Shown: positions 1 through 7,594 of the stretch, piece after piece
Layout of the letters: each line of letters begins with the position of its first letter
How positions within the stretch are numbered: the first letter of the stretch is position 1
Assembly (NCBI GenBank): GCA_037139095.1
Contig: JBAXHD010000069.1
Span: 1-10,321 of the forward strand
Length of the DNA stretch: 10,321 nucleotides
Reading direction: 5' to 3'
Origin: WLMZ01 sp037139095
GTDB lineage: Bacteria > Actinomycetota > Acidimicrobiia > Acidimicrobiales > Ilumatobacteraceae
Made by a program: the position numbers and the translations under genes
The notes under the pieces: model-generated
What the model was told of the DNA's origin: nothing
What the model saw: only the letters and a program-made list of their open reading frames with translations
The model's database searches: none

Positions 1-105
1 GGTCCCGGTGGCGCTCGCCCCGGCGGCGGCTTCCCACCTCGCACGGGTGGTCCCGGCGGTGGCCCCGGTGGTCCTGGTGGTCCCGGTGGCGGTGGTCCTG
101 GTGGC
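1..105 (+). repeat. Gly/Pro-codon low-complexity repeat inside infB
   Basis: Imperfect tandem GGT/GGC/CCC/CCT triplets encode runs of Gly-Gly-Pro in the IF-2 N-terminal extension. The frame stays open through the whole stretch, so this is coding simple sequence, not an intergenic repeat. Such tracts are disordered and can change length by slippage. Confidence 0.8.
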
Positions 106-2019
106 AACAACGGTCCACGCCCAAGCGGCCAGCGTCGCGCCCCGCGCAAGAGCAAGAGCCGTCGTCGTCGTCGTGACTTCAACGAGTTGCAGCCGCAGCT
201 CACCGGTAACTACACGTCGAGCGATGCACCAGTTCCAGATGGCACGATCATCGTTGAGCGCGGTGTGTCGGCTCAGGAGTTCGCTCCCAAGCTGAACCGC
301 ACCGCCGCCGACGTCGTTCGTTTCTTGTTGAACAACGGTGAAATGATCACCGCAACAATGACCCTTGCCGACGAGCAGATGGAGCTCTTCGCGCTCGAGG
401 TTGGAGCCGACCTGTTGTTGGTCGATGCCGGCCAGCAAGAAGAGATGGAACTTCAGGCGCTGTTCGACGACAGCGACGACGACGACGAAACCTTGCAGGC
501 TCCTCGCGCTCCTGTCATCACCGTGATGGGCCACGTCGACCACGGTAAGACCACGCTGCTCGACAAGATCCGTCACGCAAACGTGGTGTCGGGCGAAGCC
601 GGTGGCATCACCCAGCACATCGGCGCCTACAAGGTGATGACCGATGGTGGCCACGAGATCACGTTCATCGACACCCCTGGTCACGCGGCCTTCTCGAAGA
701 TGCGTGCTCGCGGTGCTCAGGTGACCGACATCGTGGTGCTGATGGTTGCTGCCGACGACGGTGTCATGCCTCAGACCATCGAGGCCATCAACCACGCCAA
801 GGCAGCCGATGTCCCCATCGTGGTCGCCTTGAACAAGATCGATAAGGACAACGCCGATCCGCAGCGCGTGTTGGCGCAGTTGGCCGAACACGAACTCGTT
901 CCAGAGTCATGGGGCGGCGACACCATCGTTGTCGAGATGGCTGCCAACCAGAACTTGGGTGTCGACGATCTGCTCGAGCAATTGGTCGCAGTGGCCGAGC
1001 TTGAAGAACTCACCGCCAACCCAACCGGTCGGGCCAAGGGCATCGTGCTCGAAGCCAACCTCGACACCGGTCGTGGCCCCGTTGCCACCATCTTGGTCGA
1101 CAAGGGCACCCTCAAGGTGGGCGATCCCATCGTGGCCGGAGCCGCATGGGGCAAGGTTCGCGCCATCATCAACGACAAGGGCGAGCAGATCAAGCAGGCC
1201 GGGCCATCAACGCCCGTGCAGGTGTTGGGTCTGTCGGCCGTGCCAAACGCTGGCGACGAATTCCGTGCTGCCTCGAACGAAAAGACCGCCCGTTTGGTGG
1301 CCGAGGCTCGCGAGCAGCGTTCACGTCTCACCAGCCAGCGCGGCGATGCCCGCGTGCAGCGCGGCGTGAAGCTCGAAGACATCTTCAGCCAGATTCAGGC
1401 GGGCGAAGTTGCCACCCTGAACTTGGTGCTCAAGGCCGATGTGCACGGTTCGCTCGAAGCAGTTACCGAGAGCCTGCGTCGTCTCGAGCGCGAGACAGTG
1501 AAGCTGGCGTTCGTGCATCGTGCCGTTGGTGGCATCACCGAAAACGACATCACCCTTGCAGCGGCAACCAACGCCACGCTCATTGGCTTCAACGTGCGTC
1601 CCGACCGCAAGGCTCGCGATCTCGCGGCCAGCGAGCATGTCGAGATTCGTACCTACGAAATCATCTACAAACTGCTCGAAGACATCGAGCGGGCGATGGT
1701 GGGCATGTTGGCTCCCGAGTTCGAAGAAGTGGTCACCGGCGAGGCCGAGGTGCGCGAAGTATTCCGTGTTCCTCGCATCGGCGGTATCGCCGGTTGTTAC
1801 GTGCGGTCGGGTTCGATCACACGTGGCACCAAGGTGCGCTTCTTGCGCGACGGCGTCATCATCTGGAAGGGCAGCATCACATCGCTGAAGCGCTTCAAGG
1901 ACGATGCACGCGAGGTTCGCGAAGGTTTCGAGTGTGGTATCGGACTCAGTGACTTCCAAGACCTGAAGCCGGGCGACCTCATCGAGACATTCGAAGAGCG
2001 CGAAATCCCACGCACATAG
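1..2019 (+). CDS. infB: Translation initiation factor IF-2 (5' end missing)
   Basis: IF-2 is the GTPase that brings initiator fMet-tRNA to the 30S subunit and promotes 50S joining. The frame is open from base 1, so the start lies upstream; 672 residues are visible. In order they show a Gly/Pro-rich stretch (about 1-35), an Arg/Lys patch with five consecutive Arg codons (bases 160-174), an IF2_N domain (about 81-142), an acidic run (156-163), and the G domain with GHVDHGKT (177-184), DTPGH (224-228) and NKID (278-281). Domains II and III follow, then the C-terminal fMet-tRNA-binding domain with FECG near residues 643-646. All GTPase motifs are intact and the gene ends in TAG. The low-complexity N-terminus is typical of actinobacterial IF-2. 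It heads the cluster with rbfA, truB and ribF. Identification is essentially certain. Confidence 0.98.
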   Translation, partial: GPGGARPGGGFPPRTGGPGGGPGGPGGPGGGGPGGNNGPRPSGQRRAPRKSKSRRRRRDFNELQPQLTGNYTSSDAPVPDGTIIVERGVSAQEFAPKLNRTAADVVRFLLNNGEMITATMTLADEQMELFALEVGADLLLVDAGQQEEMELQALFDDSDDDDETLQAPRAPVITVMGHVDHGKTTLLDKIRHANVVSGEAGGITQHIGAYKVMTDGGHEITFIDTPGHAAFSKMRARGAQVTDIVVLMVAADDGVMPQTIEAINHAKAADVPIVVALNKIDKDNADPQRVLAQLAEHELVPESWGGDTIVVEMAANQNLGVDDLLEQLVAVAELEELTANPTGRAKGIVLEANLDTGRGPVATILVDKGTLKVGDPIVAGAAWGKVRAIINDKGEQIKQAGPSTPVQVLGLSAVPNAGDEFRAASNEKTARLVAEAREQRSRLTSQRGDARVQRGVKLEDIFSQIQAGEVATLNLVLKADVHGSLEAVTESLRRLERETVKLAFVHRAVGGITENDITLAAATNATLIGFNVRPDRKARDLAASEHVEIRTYEIIYKLLEDIERAMVGMLAPEFEEVVTGEAEVREVFRVPRIGGIAGCYVRSGSITRGTKVRFLRDGVIIWKGSITSLKRFKDDAREVREGFECGIGLSDFQDLKPGDLIETFEEREIPRT

Positions 2020-2041
2020 CAAGCCTTGGGCTGACCCTCGG

Positions 2042-2047
2042 TAGGGT
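2042..2047 (+). promoter_or_regulatory. Candidate -10 box (TAGGGT) for a leaderless transcript
   Basis: TAGGGT fits the actinobacterial TANNNT -10 pattern and lies 8 bases before the ATG at 2056. No Shine-Dalgarno sequence precedes that ATG and no convincing -35 box is visible. If it is active, the transcript would start at or next to the start codon. Inference from sequence only. Confidence 0.4.
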
Positions 2048-2055
2048 TGCACGCT

Positions 2056-2694
2056 ATGGCTGATCTTGATTTCTTCTTCGACCCAGTATGTCCATTCGCG
2101 TGGGTGACCTCGCGATGGGTTGCCGAAGTGCAAAGCCTTCGCGGCTACGACATCCGTTGGCGTTTCATCTCGCTTGCTGTGCTCAACGAGAAGCAGACCG
2201 CCGAGTGGTACACCGATACCTATCGGGCCGGTCATATGGCCGGAATGATGTCGTTGCGTGTGGCCGATGCCGTGCGCCTGCACCACGACAACGATGCTGT
2301 CGCGCGGTTGTACACCGTGCTCGGTACCGCAATTCACGTCGACCAGCGTCGCTTGGAAATCACGGCCGACCCTGAGAAGTTCCTCGCTTGGGCGCTGGCA
2401 GAGGCGAAGTGCGATGTGTCGCTCGCCAGTGCCGCGCTCGACGAATCGCACGACGAATACATTCGTGCCGATACAGCGTTGGCGCTTGAGCGCACGGGTA
2501 AAGACGTGGGAACGCCCATCATCACTTTTAACCCCGACTCAGAGAACTCGTCGAGTTTCTTTGGTCCGGTCATCTCAAAGACCCCGCGGGGCGACGATGC
2601 CTTGCGTCTGTGGGATGCCGTCGAGGTGCTTGCCACCACATCTGGTTTGTCTGAACTGAAGCGTTCGAACCGGGCACCGCTTGACTTCTCATAA
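2056..2694 (+). CDS. DsbA-fold oxidoreductase, mycothiol-dependent nitroreductase (Rv2466c)-like
   Basis: A 212-residue cytoplasmic thioredoxin/DsbA-fold protein with no signal peptide or membrane segment. The N-terminal strand leads into DPVCPFAW, placing the active-site Cys at residue 12; the second cysteine of a CxxC motif is replaced by Ala15. The helical insert holds SLAVLNE (39-45) and LYTVLGTAIH (85-94). The cis-proline strand is VGTPIITF (151-158), and the C-terminus has FFGPVIS and ELKR. From memory, this order of motifs matches the actinobacterial family of mycobacterial Rv2466c, which uses mycothiol to reduce its substrates; the substrate here is unknown. I chose ATG 2056 over TTG 2047 because homology begins there and a -10-like box lies just upstream. 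It sits between infB and rbfA, 36 bases after infB and 18 before rbfA. A more general DsbA/HCCA-isomerase label is the fallback. Confidence 0.85.
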   Translation: MADLDFFFDPVCPFAWVTSRWVAEVQSLRGYDIRWRFISLAVLNEKQTAEWYTDTYRAGHMAGMMSLRVADAVRLHHDNDAVARLYTVLGTAIHVDQRRLEITADPEKFLAWALAEAKCDVSLASAALDESHDEYIRADTALALERTGKDVGTPIITFNPDSENSSSFFGPVISKTPRGDDALRLWDAVEVLATTSGLSELKRSNRAPLDFS

Positions 2695-2712
2695 TGAACG
2701 GACGTGGCAACG

Positions 2713-3159
2713 ATGAGTAAGCCAACTCGCAAACGGGCTGCTGCCCCAAGCCAACACCGCTATCCCCGCGAGGCGCGCCTGAACCAGTCGTTGCGGCAGG
2801 TCATTGCCGAAGCTCTCGTTGAGATCGACGACGAAGCACTCGATCTGGTGACCATCACGTCTATCGATGTCGACGCCGAGATGAACCGCGCGATTGTGTT
2901 CTTCGACTCGCTTCGCGGCGAGCAGGGCGATGCCGAAATCCTCGAGTGCCTCACTCGCTATCGCGCCCGCCTGCAGAGCACGGTGGCCCGACAGATTCGG
3001 TCGAAGAAGACTCCGATTCTTGAGTTTCGTCCCGACGAAGTGATTCGTGCGGCCGAGCGCATCGATCGCATTCTGCGCGAGAACCCGAGTCCGGCGATGC
3101 ACGATGCAGTCGCCGACGACGCTGCCGACCACGACGCATCAGCCGATGGCGAGGCGTAG
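2713..3159 (+). CDS. rbfA: 30S ribosome-binding factor RbfA
   Basis: RbfA is a small KH-fold protein that binds immature 30S subunits and helps 16S rRNA 5'-end maturation, especially in the cold. The 148-residue product begins with a basic tail, followed by the typical YPREARLNQSLRQVIAEAL helix and the strand pair LVTITSIDVDAEMNRAIVFF. A later helix matches the RLQSTVARQIRSKKTPILEF segment that ends RbfA KH folds, followed by RIDRIL. The C-terminus adds an acidic Asp/Ala/His tail of about 20 residues that probably is disordered. ATG 2713 is preferred; GTG 2704 in the same frame is an alternative that adds three residues. Neither has a clear Shine-Dalgarno sequence. The gene overlaps truB by 14 bases, which suggests coupled translation. 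Confidence 0.95.
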   Translation: MSKPTRKRAAAPSQHRYPREARLNQSLRQVIAEALVEIDDEALDLVTITSIDVDAEMNRAIVFFDSLRGEQGDAEILECLTRYRARLQSTVARQIRSKKTPILEFRPDEVIRAAERIDRILRENPSPAMHDAVADDAADHDASADGEA

Positions 3160-4036
3160 GCCGCCCACCGTCCACGGCATGACGGTGATCGATAAGCCTG
3201 CGGGCGTCACGAGCCACGATGTGGTGAACCGACTGCGCCGCCACTTTGGCGAAAAGCGCATTGGTCACGCCGGAACGCTGGACCCCGATGCCACGGGCGT
3301 GTTGGTCGTTGCGGTTGGTAGCGCCACCCGTTTGATGCGGTTCCTCAGCGGCGCCGATAAGTCGTATGTGGGCGAGATCGTGTTGGGCAGCGCCACCTCA
3401 ACGCTCGATTCGGCCGGCGAAGTGTTGGCCACGTTCGACATGGGCAGTGTCACGCTGGCGCAGGCCCAGGCCGTAGCTGCCGAGCACCTCACCGGCGACA
3501 TCTTGCAGGTTCCGCCGATGGTGTCGGCGCTCAAAGTAGACGGACGCCGGTTGCACGAGTTGGCCCGCGAGGGCATCGAGGTCGAGCGCGCTGCGCGCCC
3601 ATCTACGGTGAGCCGATTCGAGCTTGAGGCCACCGATGATCCGCTGGTGCTGCGGGCCACGGTTGATTGCTCATCGGGCACATACATTCGCAGCTTGGCC
3701 GACGATCTCGGTCGGCTGCTTGGTGGCGGTGCCCACTTGCGAAACCTTCGGCGCACGCGGGTCGGCAGGTTCACGCTCCTGCAAGCACAACCACCCGACC
3801 AGGCAACGTTGCTTCCCGTGGCCACCGCAGTTGAGCACTTGCCGAGCTTCACCGTCGATGCTGCTACTGCCGAGCACATCGGTCACGGTCGATTGCTGCC
3901 CGCCTTTGACGGTGACGGTCCGTGGGCCATCTTCGGCGCCGACGGCGAACTGCTTGCCGTATACGAACGATTTCGGGTTACTGAAGCGAAGCCAGTTGTG
4001 GTGCTCGTTGGTGCTGCCGCAGCCCAATCCAGCTAG
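3146..4036 (+). CDS. truB: tRNA pseudouridine(55) synthase TruB
   Basis: TruB converts U55 in the T-loop of tRNAs to pseudouridine. The 296-residue protein shows the N-terminal IDKPAGVTSHDVV block (15-27) and the catalytic motif GHAGTLDPDATG with the nucleophilic Asp at residue 46 (codon 3281-3283). Further along are KSYVGEIVLG, the VPPMVSALKVDGRRLHELAR loop, and CSSGTYIRSLADDLG. A C-terminal PUA-like part of the actinobacterial type completes it. All expected motifs are present. The start at ATG 3146 lies inside the rbfA end in another frame; ATG 3179 is a possible shorter start that would still keep the first conserved block. ribF follows after 11 bases. Confidence 0.96.
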   Translation: MARRRPPTVHGMTVIDKPAGVTSHDVVNRLRRHFGEKRIGHAGTLDPDATGVLVVAVGSATRLMRFLSGADKSYVGEIVLGSATSTLDSAGEVLATFDMGSVTLAQAQAVAAEHLTGDILQVPPMVSALKVDGRRLHELAREGIEVERAARPSTVSRFELEATDDPLVLRATVDCSSGTYIRSLADDLGRLLGGGAHLRNLRRTRVGRFTLLQAQPPDQATLLPVATAVEHLPSFTVDAATAEHIGHGRLLPAFDGDGPWAIFGADGELLAVYERFRVTEAKPVVVLVGAAAAQSS

Positions 4037-4039
4037 CGT
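4034..4039 (+). promoter_or_regulatory. Weak candidate -10 box (TAGCGT) before ribF
   Basis: TAGCGT begins with the truB stop codon and ends 8 bases before the GTG start of ribF, the same spacing as at 2042-2047. It could give ribF its own leaderless transcript in addition to read-through from truB. Because half of the hexamer is a stop codon, chance is a real explanation. Confidence 0.2.
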
Positions 4040-4047
4040 CGCGTGTT

Positions 4048-4998
4048 GTGCAAGTGATCACTGATCTCTCGAAATCACCGTGGCCTGATCAGCGCTCGGT
4101 GATCACTATTGGTGCCTACGACGGTGTGCATCGGGGCCACCAAGCGGTGGTGTCCGATGTGAAGCGTCTTGCGAGCGAGCTCGGTTGTCGCTCAGTGGTC
4201 GTTACCTTCGATCGTCACCCAGCAAGTGTTGTGCGCCCTGAGTCGGCCCCGAAGCTGCTCACCGATCTCGACCAAAAACTTGAGCTGCTTGAGGCCACCG
4301 GCGTTGATGCCACCGTGCTCGTGCGTTTCGACGAACAGCAGTCGTTCGAGAGCGCCACCGATTTCGTCGAGCGCGTGTTGGTGAACTGCTTGGCCACGCG
4401 CACGGTGGTTGTTGGCTCCGATTTCCATTTCGGTCGTCACCGTTCGGGCAACGTTGCGCTGCTTCGCGAACTTGGCGCGATTCACGATTTCGAGGTGCAG
4501 CCTCGCGAGTTGGTTCCTCGCGCCGATGGCGTCGATGAGCCCATCAGCTCAACGGCAATTCGTCGTGCGCTCGCTGGCGGTCAAGTCGAGCTTGCCGCAC
4601 AGATGTTTGGCCACTCGTTCGAGGCCCGCGGTCCGGTAGTCAAGGGCGATCAGCGTGGTCGTCAGCTCGGCTTCCCCACGGCCAACGTCGAGGTGTCGAA
4701 TCAGCTGTGTGTTCCGGCCGATGGCGTGTACGCCGGTTGGTATCAGCGGCCCGACGGCGTCACGCACCCGTGCGCGATCAACCTCGGTCGGCGCCCCACC
4801 TTCTTCGAGCACGCCGATCACTCGCTGCTCGAGGCGCACCTCATCGATTTTGCGGGCGACCTCTACACCGAGCGGGCCCGCGTTCAGTTCACCCATTTCT
4901 TGCGCAGCGAGCGCAAGTTCGAGGGCATCGACGCACTCATTACTCAGCTCAAGCAAGACATCGAAAACGCTCGCGCTGTGCTGAGCGCGTCGAGCTAA
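4048..4998 (+). CDS. ribF: Bifunctional riboflavin kinase / FAD synthetase RibF
   Basis: RibF phosphorylates riboflavin to FMN and adenylylates FMN to FAD. Of 316 residues, the N-terminal half is the nucleotidyltransferase domain: IGAYDGVHRGH (21-31) is the HxGH-type nucleotide-binding motif, followed by VTFDRHPASVV, FHFGRHRSGN (126-135) and ISSTAIRRAL (166-175). The C-terminal half is the flavokinase domain: GDQRGRQLGFPTAN (200-213), GVYAGWY, NLGRRPTF and the LEAHLIDF strand, where Glu262 is the expected general base. Both active sites look complete. GTG 4048 is chosen because it gives the usual N-terminus length; GTG 4054 is the next option. No Shine-Dalgarno sequence is visible. The stop codon overlaps the convergent transporter gene by four bases. 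Confidence 0.96.
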   Translation: MQVITDLSKSPWPDQRSVITIGAYDGVHRGHQAVVSDVKRLASELGCRSVVVTFDRHPASVVRPESAPKLLTDLDQKLELLEATGVDATVLVRFDEQQSFESATDFVERVLVNCLATRTVVVGSDFHFGRHRSGNVALLRELGAIHDFEVQPRELVPRADGVDEPISSTAIRRALAGGQVELAAQMFGHSFEARGPVVKGDQRGRQLGFPTANVEVSNQLCVPADGVYAGWYQRPDGVTHPCAINLGRRPTFFEHADHSLLEAHLIDFAGDLYTERARVQFTHFLRSERKFEGIDALITQLKQDIENARAVLSASS

Positions 4999-5825
4999 CG
5001 CCCCAGCGTCACGAGCAGCACAAGGCCTGACAGCACCACGCCACTGGCAGTGACACGCCGGCGAACATCGCCTTCGCCGAGCATGCGCCAACCGATCAGG
5101 GCTGCCAACACCACGCTGGATTCGCGCAGTGCCGTTACGTAGCCCACCGACGCGTATCGAACCGCGATGAGCACCAAGGTGTAGGTCAGCAGCGATGCGA
5201 AGCCAGCGAGCGCAAAGCGTCTCCAGTCGGCCCGCAGCGCGACGCGCAGGTGGGTGACTCGATGTGTCGCCACGCCGTAGATCGACGCTGTGGTGGCTGT
5301 CATCATTCCCGATGCGAACGCGTAGCCAACCTTGTCGGTTGATCGCGAGCCCTTGCTGTCGAGCAGCGTGTAGGCGCAGATGGTGGTTGCCACACCAATG
5401 GCGGTGAGCACGGCCGGACCGCGCCATGCGCCAGCGAGTAGGCCGAGTCCCACGGCGATGATCGCGATTGCAGCAATGGTCCATGCTTTGGCTGGATCGT
5501 TGAGCAACACGATGCCGCCGATGGCCGATAAGAACGCGCCACCGCCGCGGGCGATGGGATACACCTGCGAGAAGTCGCCATGGCCATACGCGCGGGCGAG
5601 CAAGATGAGGTACGGCAAGTGCACGCAGCCCGACAGCGCTGCCCAGATCCAGCCGTGCGAGGTCATGCCGCCAGCAACCACGAGGCCAACTACTGCGAAG
5701 AGTCCGCCAAAGATGAACTGGGCCCACAATGCGACGAACCGCTCGTGCACCGTTTGTTTCACTGCCAAGTTCCAGGCGGCGTGCAACACAGCCGCAGCCA
5801 GAGCGAGCAATGTGGCGGTGAGCAC
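4995..5825 (-). CDS. EamA/DMT-family membrane transporter
   Basis: A 276-residue integral membrane protein of the drug/metabolite transporter superfamily, with about ten predicted hydrophobic helices arranged as two EamA repeats. The first helix runs through LALAAAVLHAAWNLAVK (about 7-23). The YGHGDFSQVYPIARG motif (80-94) and the GGIVLLNDP turn (103-111) mark the end of the first repeat; in the second, VRYASVGYVTALRESSVVLAALIG (222-245) is the matching segment. Many family members export amino acids, sugars or other metabolites; nothing here identifies the substrate. The frame extends upstream to 5987, but that would run about 100 bases into murI on the other strand. GTG 5825 gives a normal first helix and lies 8 bases after a TATCCT box. 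It is the only minus-strand gene and is divergent from murI. Confidence 0.88.
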   Translation of the reverse strand: MLTATLLALAAAVLHAAWNLAVKQTVHERFVALWAQFIFGGLFAVVGLVVAGGMTSHGWIWAALSGCVHLPYLILLARAYGHGDFSQVYPIARGGGAFLSAIGGIVLLNDPAKAWTIAAIAIIAVGLGLLAGAWRGPAVLTAIGVATTICAYTLLDSKGSRSTDKVGYAFASGMMTATTASIYGVATHRVTHLRVALRADWRRFALAGFASLLTYTLVLIAVRYASVGYVTALRESSVVLAALIGWRMLGEGDVRRRVTASGVVLSGLVLLVTLGR

Positions 5826-5833
5826 AGCTACGA

Positions 5834-5839
5834 AGGATA
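5834..5839 (-). promoter_or_regulatory. Candidate -10 box (TATCCT) for the EamA transporter
   Basis: On the minus strand TATCCT is followed by 8 bases and then the GTG start at 5825, with no Shine-Dalgarno sequence. This is the spacing seen at 2042-2047 and suggests a leaderless transcript. It lies in the 64-base divergent gap with murI. Confidence 0.4.
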
Positions 5840-5872
5840 CGTGGGTGCCACTCGCATAGCCGTAATCACGCG

Positions 5873-5878
5873 TAGCCT
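5873..5878 (+). promoter_or_regulatory. Candidate -10 box (TAGCCT) for murI
   Basis: TAGCCT ends 11 bases before the murI ATG at 5890, so a transcript would carry a leader of only a few bases. No recognisable -35 box or Shine-Dalgarno sequence is present in the 64-base divergent gap. Confidence 0.3.
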
Positions 5879-5889
5879 GAGCGACGGTT

Positions 5890-6738
5890 ATGGATCGTCC
5901 CATTGGCATGTTCGACTCAGGTTTTGGCGGGCTCACCGTGGCGCGTGCTGTCATCGACCTGTTGCCCAACGAAGACCTCGTGTACATCGGTGATACCGGA
6001 AGGTATCCCTACGGCTCAAGGCCGCAAGCTGAGGTGCGTGCCTTTGCTCACGAACTCGCGTGGAGCTTGGTCAACGATTACAACGCGAAGGCCATCATCG
6101 TTGCGTGCAACACGGCTGCTGCGGCGGCTCTCGACGAGCTTGTCGCCGAACTTCCGGTGCCTGTTATCGGAGTCATCGAACCCGGAGCGCGCGCCCTCGT
6201 TGCGGCCACTCGCAGCGGCCGCGTTGGTGTCATTGGCACCGTTGGCACCGTGATGTCGGGCGCCTACGACCGTGCCGTTGCCAGCACCAAAGCCGCCGTG
6301 GTGCTCACCGCAGCGCCGTGTCCAGGTTTTGTTGAGTTCGTCGAGCGTGGCCAAACCAGCGGTGACGAGATCGCAATTTTGGCCGACCGTTTGCTTGCCC
6401 CAGTGAAGGCGGCAGGTGTCGACACGCTGCTGCTGGGCTGCACGCACTATCCATATCTCGCTCGGGTTATTGGCCAAACAATGGGCCCCGCTGTCACCCT
6501 GGTCAGCAGCGCCGACGAAACGGCGTTTGCTGCTCGACTCGAACTCGGCGAACTCGGTCTGCTGCGCTCAGGTACCAACATCGTTGCCGAGCATCGGTTC
6601 TTGTCGAGTGGTGACATTGGTTGGTTTGCCGATCTTGGTCGACGCTTGCTCGGCCCCGAACTCGCCCATGCGGGTGCTTGGGTTCCGCAAGATCTTCGTG
6701 TCGGTATCGACACTTCGCTCCCGCCTCAGGTTCACTGA
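5890..6738 (+). CDS. murI: Glutamate racemase MurI
   Basis: MurI interconverts L- and D-glutamate without cofactor, supplying D-glutamate for peptidoglycan precursors. The 282-residue cytoplasmic protein starts with IGMFDSGFGGLTV (5-17), which holds the Asp-Ser pair of the active site. YIGDTGRYPYG (32-42) follows. The two catalytic cysteines are visible: Cys73 in VACNTA and Cys184 in LGCTHYPYL, with His186 next to the second. PVIGVIEPG (91-99) and GVIGTVGTV are also standard. Length is normal for the family. ATG 5890 is immediately followed by the conserved N-terminus. It starts the plus-strand group with rph and rdgB, as in mycobacteria, though the metallo-beta-lactamase-fold gene found there between murI and rph is absent. 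Confidence 0.96.
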   Translation: MDRPIGMFDSGFGGLTVARAVIDLLPNEDLVYIGDTGRYPYGSRPQAEVRAFAHELAWSLVNDYNAKAIIVACNTAAAAALDELVAELPVPVIGVIEPGARALVAATRSGRVGVIGTVGTVMSGAYDRAVASTKAAVVLTAAPCPGFVEFVERGQTSGDEIAILADRLLAPVKAAGVDTLLLGCTHYPYLARVIGQTMGPAVTLVSSADETAFAARLELGELGLLRSGTNIVAEHRFLSSGDIGWFADLGRRLLGPELAHAGAWVPQDLRVGIDTSLPPQVH

Positions 6739-6780
6739 AGCACCGCAACTGCTCACCGAGATTCCTTCTCGCCGATACAC

Positions 6781-6786
6781 AAGGAG
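6781..6786 (+). promoter_or_regulatory. Strong Shine-Dalgarno sequence (AAGGAG) of rph
   Basis: AAGGAG stands 5 bases before ATG 6792 and fixes the rph start, although the same frame is open far upstream into murI. It is the best ribosome binding site in the window, where most other starts have none. Confidence 0.85.
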
Positions 6787-6791
6787 CCCTT

Positions 6792-7568
6792 ATGGCCCGT
6801 CCCGACGGTCGTCTGCCCAATGAACTTCGCCCGATCACGTTCGAGCGCGATTACACCGACATGGCCGCAGGCAGTGTGTTGGTGAGTTTCGGACGCACCC
6901 GTGTGCTGTGCACAGCGAGCATCGATGAAGACGTGCCGCGTTGGATGAAGGGTAAGGGCAAGGGCTGGGTCACGGCCGAGTACTCGATGCTGCCGGGCTC
7001 ATCGCCCGAACGCGTGGATCGCGAAGCGGCAAAGGGCAAGCAGAGCGGACGTACCGTAGAGATTCAGCGCTTGATTGGCCGCTCGCTGCGCGCCGCATGC
7101 GATATGCGTCTACTCGGCGAGCGCCAAGTTGTGGTCGACTGCGATGTGCTGCAGGCCGACGGCGGCACTCGCACGGCCAGCATCTGCGGCGGCTATCTCG
7201 CCTTGCACGATGCGCTCACTCGCTTGGTTCAGAACAAGGCAATCAGCGCTCAGCCACTGCATTCATTTTGCGGTGCGATCAGCGTTGGGGTTGTGAACGG
7301 AGTGCCCGTTCTCGACCTGCCATACATCGAAGACAGCCGCGCCGAAGTCGACATGAACGTGGTCATGCTGCAGCGCATTGCCACGCTTGGCGGCTTGACT
7401 CAAGAGCCGCAGTTCGTCGAGGTGCAGGGCACTGCCGAAGGCGCACCGTTTAGCCGCAGCGAACTCGATGCGCTGCTCGGTCTCGCGAGCGGTGGTCTGG
7501 CAGAGATCATTGCGTTGCAGGCCGAAATGATCGCATCGCCGCCGTCGCAGCGCCCGCTCGGTCGCTGA
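6792..7568 (+). CDS. rph: Ribonuclease PH
   Basis: RNase PH is a phosphate-dependent 3'-5' exoribonuclease that trims tRNA precursors at the 3' end. The 258-residue protein opens with RPDGRLPNELRPI (3-15), and continues with VSFGRTRVLC, the basic KGKGKGWVTAEYSMLPGSS stretch, RTVEIQRLIGRSLRA (87-101), and DCDVLQADGGTRTASI (116-131), which includes the phosphate-binding GTRTAS. The acidic segment EDSRAEVDMNVVM (180-192) contains the conserved metal-site aspartates. All core motifs are complete and the length is standard. The start is set by the AAGGAG at 6781-6786. murI lies 53 bases upstream and rdgB 26 bases downstream, so the three may share a transcript. Confidence 0.97.
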   Translation: MARPDGRLPNELRPITFERDYTDMAAGSVLVSFGRTRVLCTASIDEDVPRWMKGKGKGWVTAEYSMLPGSSPERVDREAAKGKQSGRTVEIQRLIGRSLRAACDMRLLGERQVVVDCDVLQADGGTRTASICGGYLALHDALTRLVQNKAISAQPLHSFCGAISVGVVNGVPVLDLPYIEDSRAEVDMNVVMLQRIATLGGLTQEPQFVEVQGTAEGAPFSRSELDALLGLASGGLAEIIALQAEMIASPPSQRPLGR

Positions 7569-7594
7569 ATCAGCGATACGAAACTGATCCGGTG

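Noticed and set aside
2022..2032. Possible terminator hairpin AGCC-TTG-GGCT after infB
   Set aside because: Only a 4-bp stem and no U-tract; too weak to call.
1321..2451. 376-codon open frame on the minus strand across the infB end and the DsbA-fold gene
   Set aside because: It lies antisense over two well-supported genes, shows no recognisable domain, and is a typical shadow frame of high-GC coding DNA.
4549..5727. 392-codon open frame on the minus strand over ribF and the transporter
   Set aside because: It is out of frame with the EamA gene and antisense to ribF; composition is Arg/His-rich with no motif, so it is a shadow frame.
5826..5987. Upstream extension of the EamA transporter to 5987
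   Set aside because: It would overlap murI by about 100 bases in antisense and add a non-hydrophobic tail before a normal first helix.
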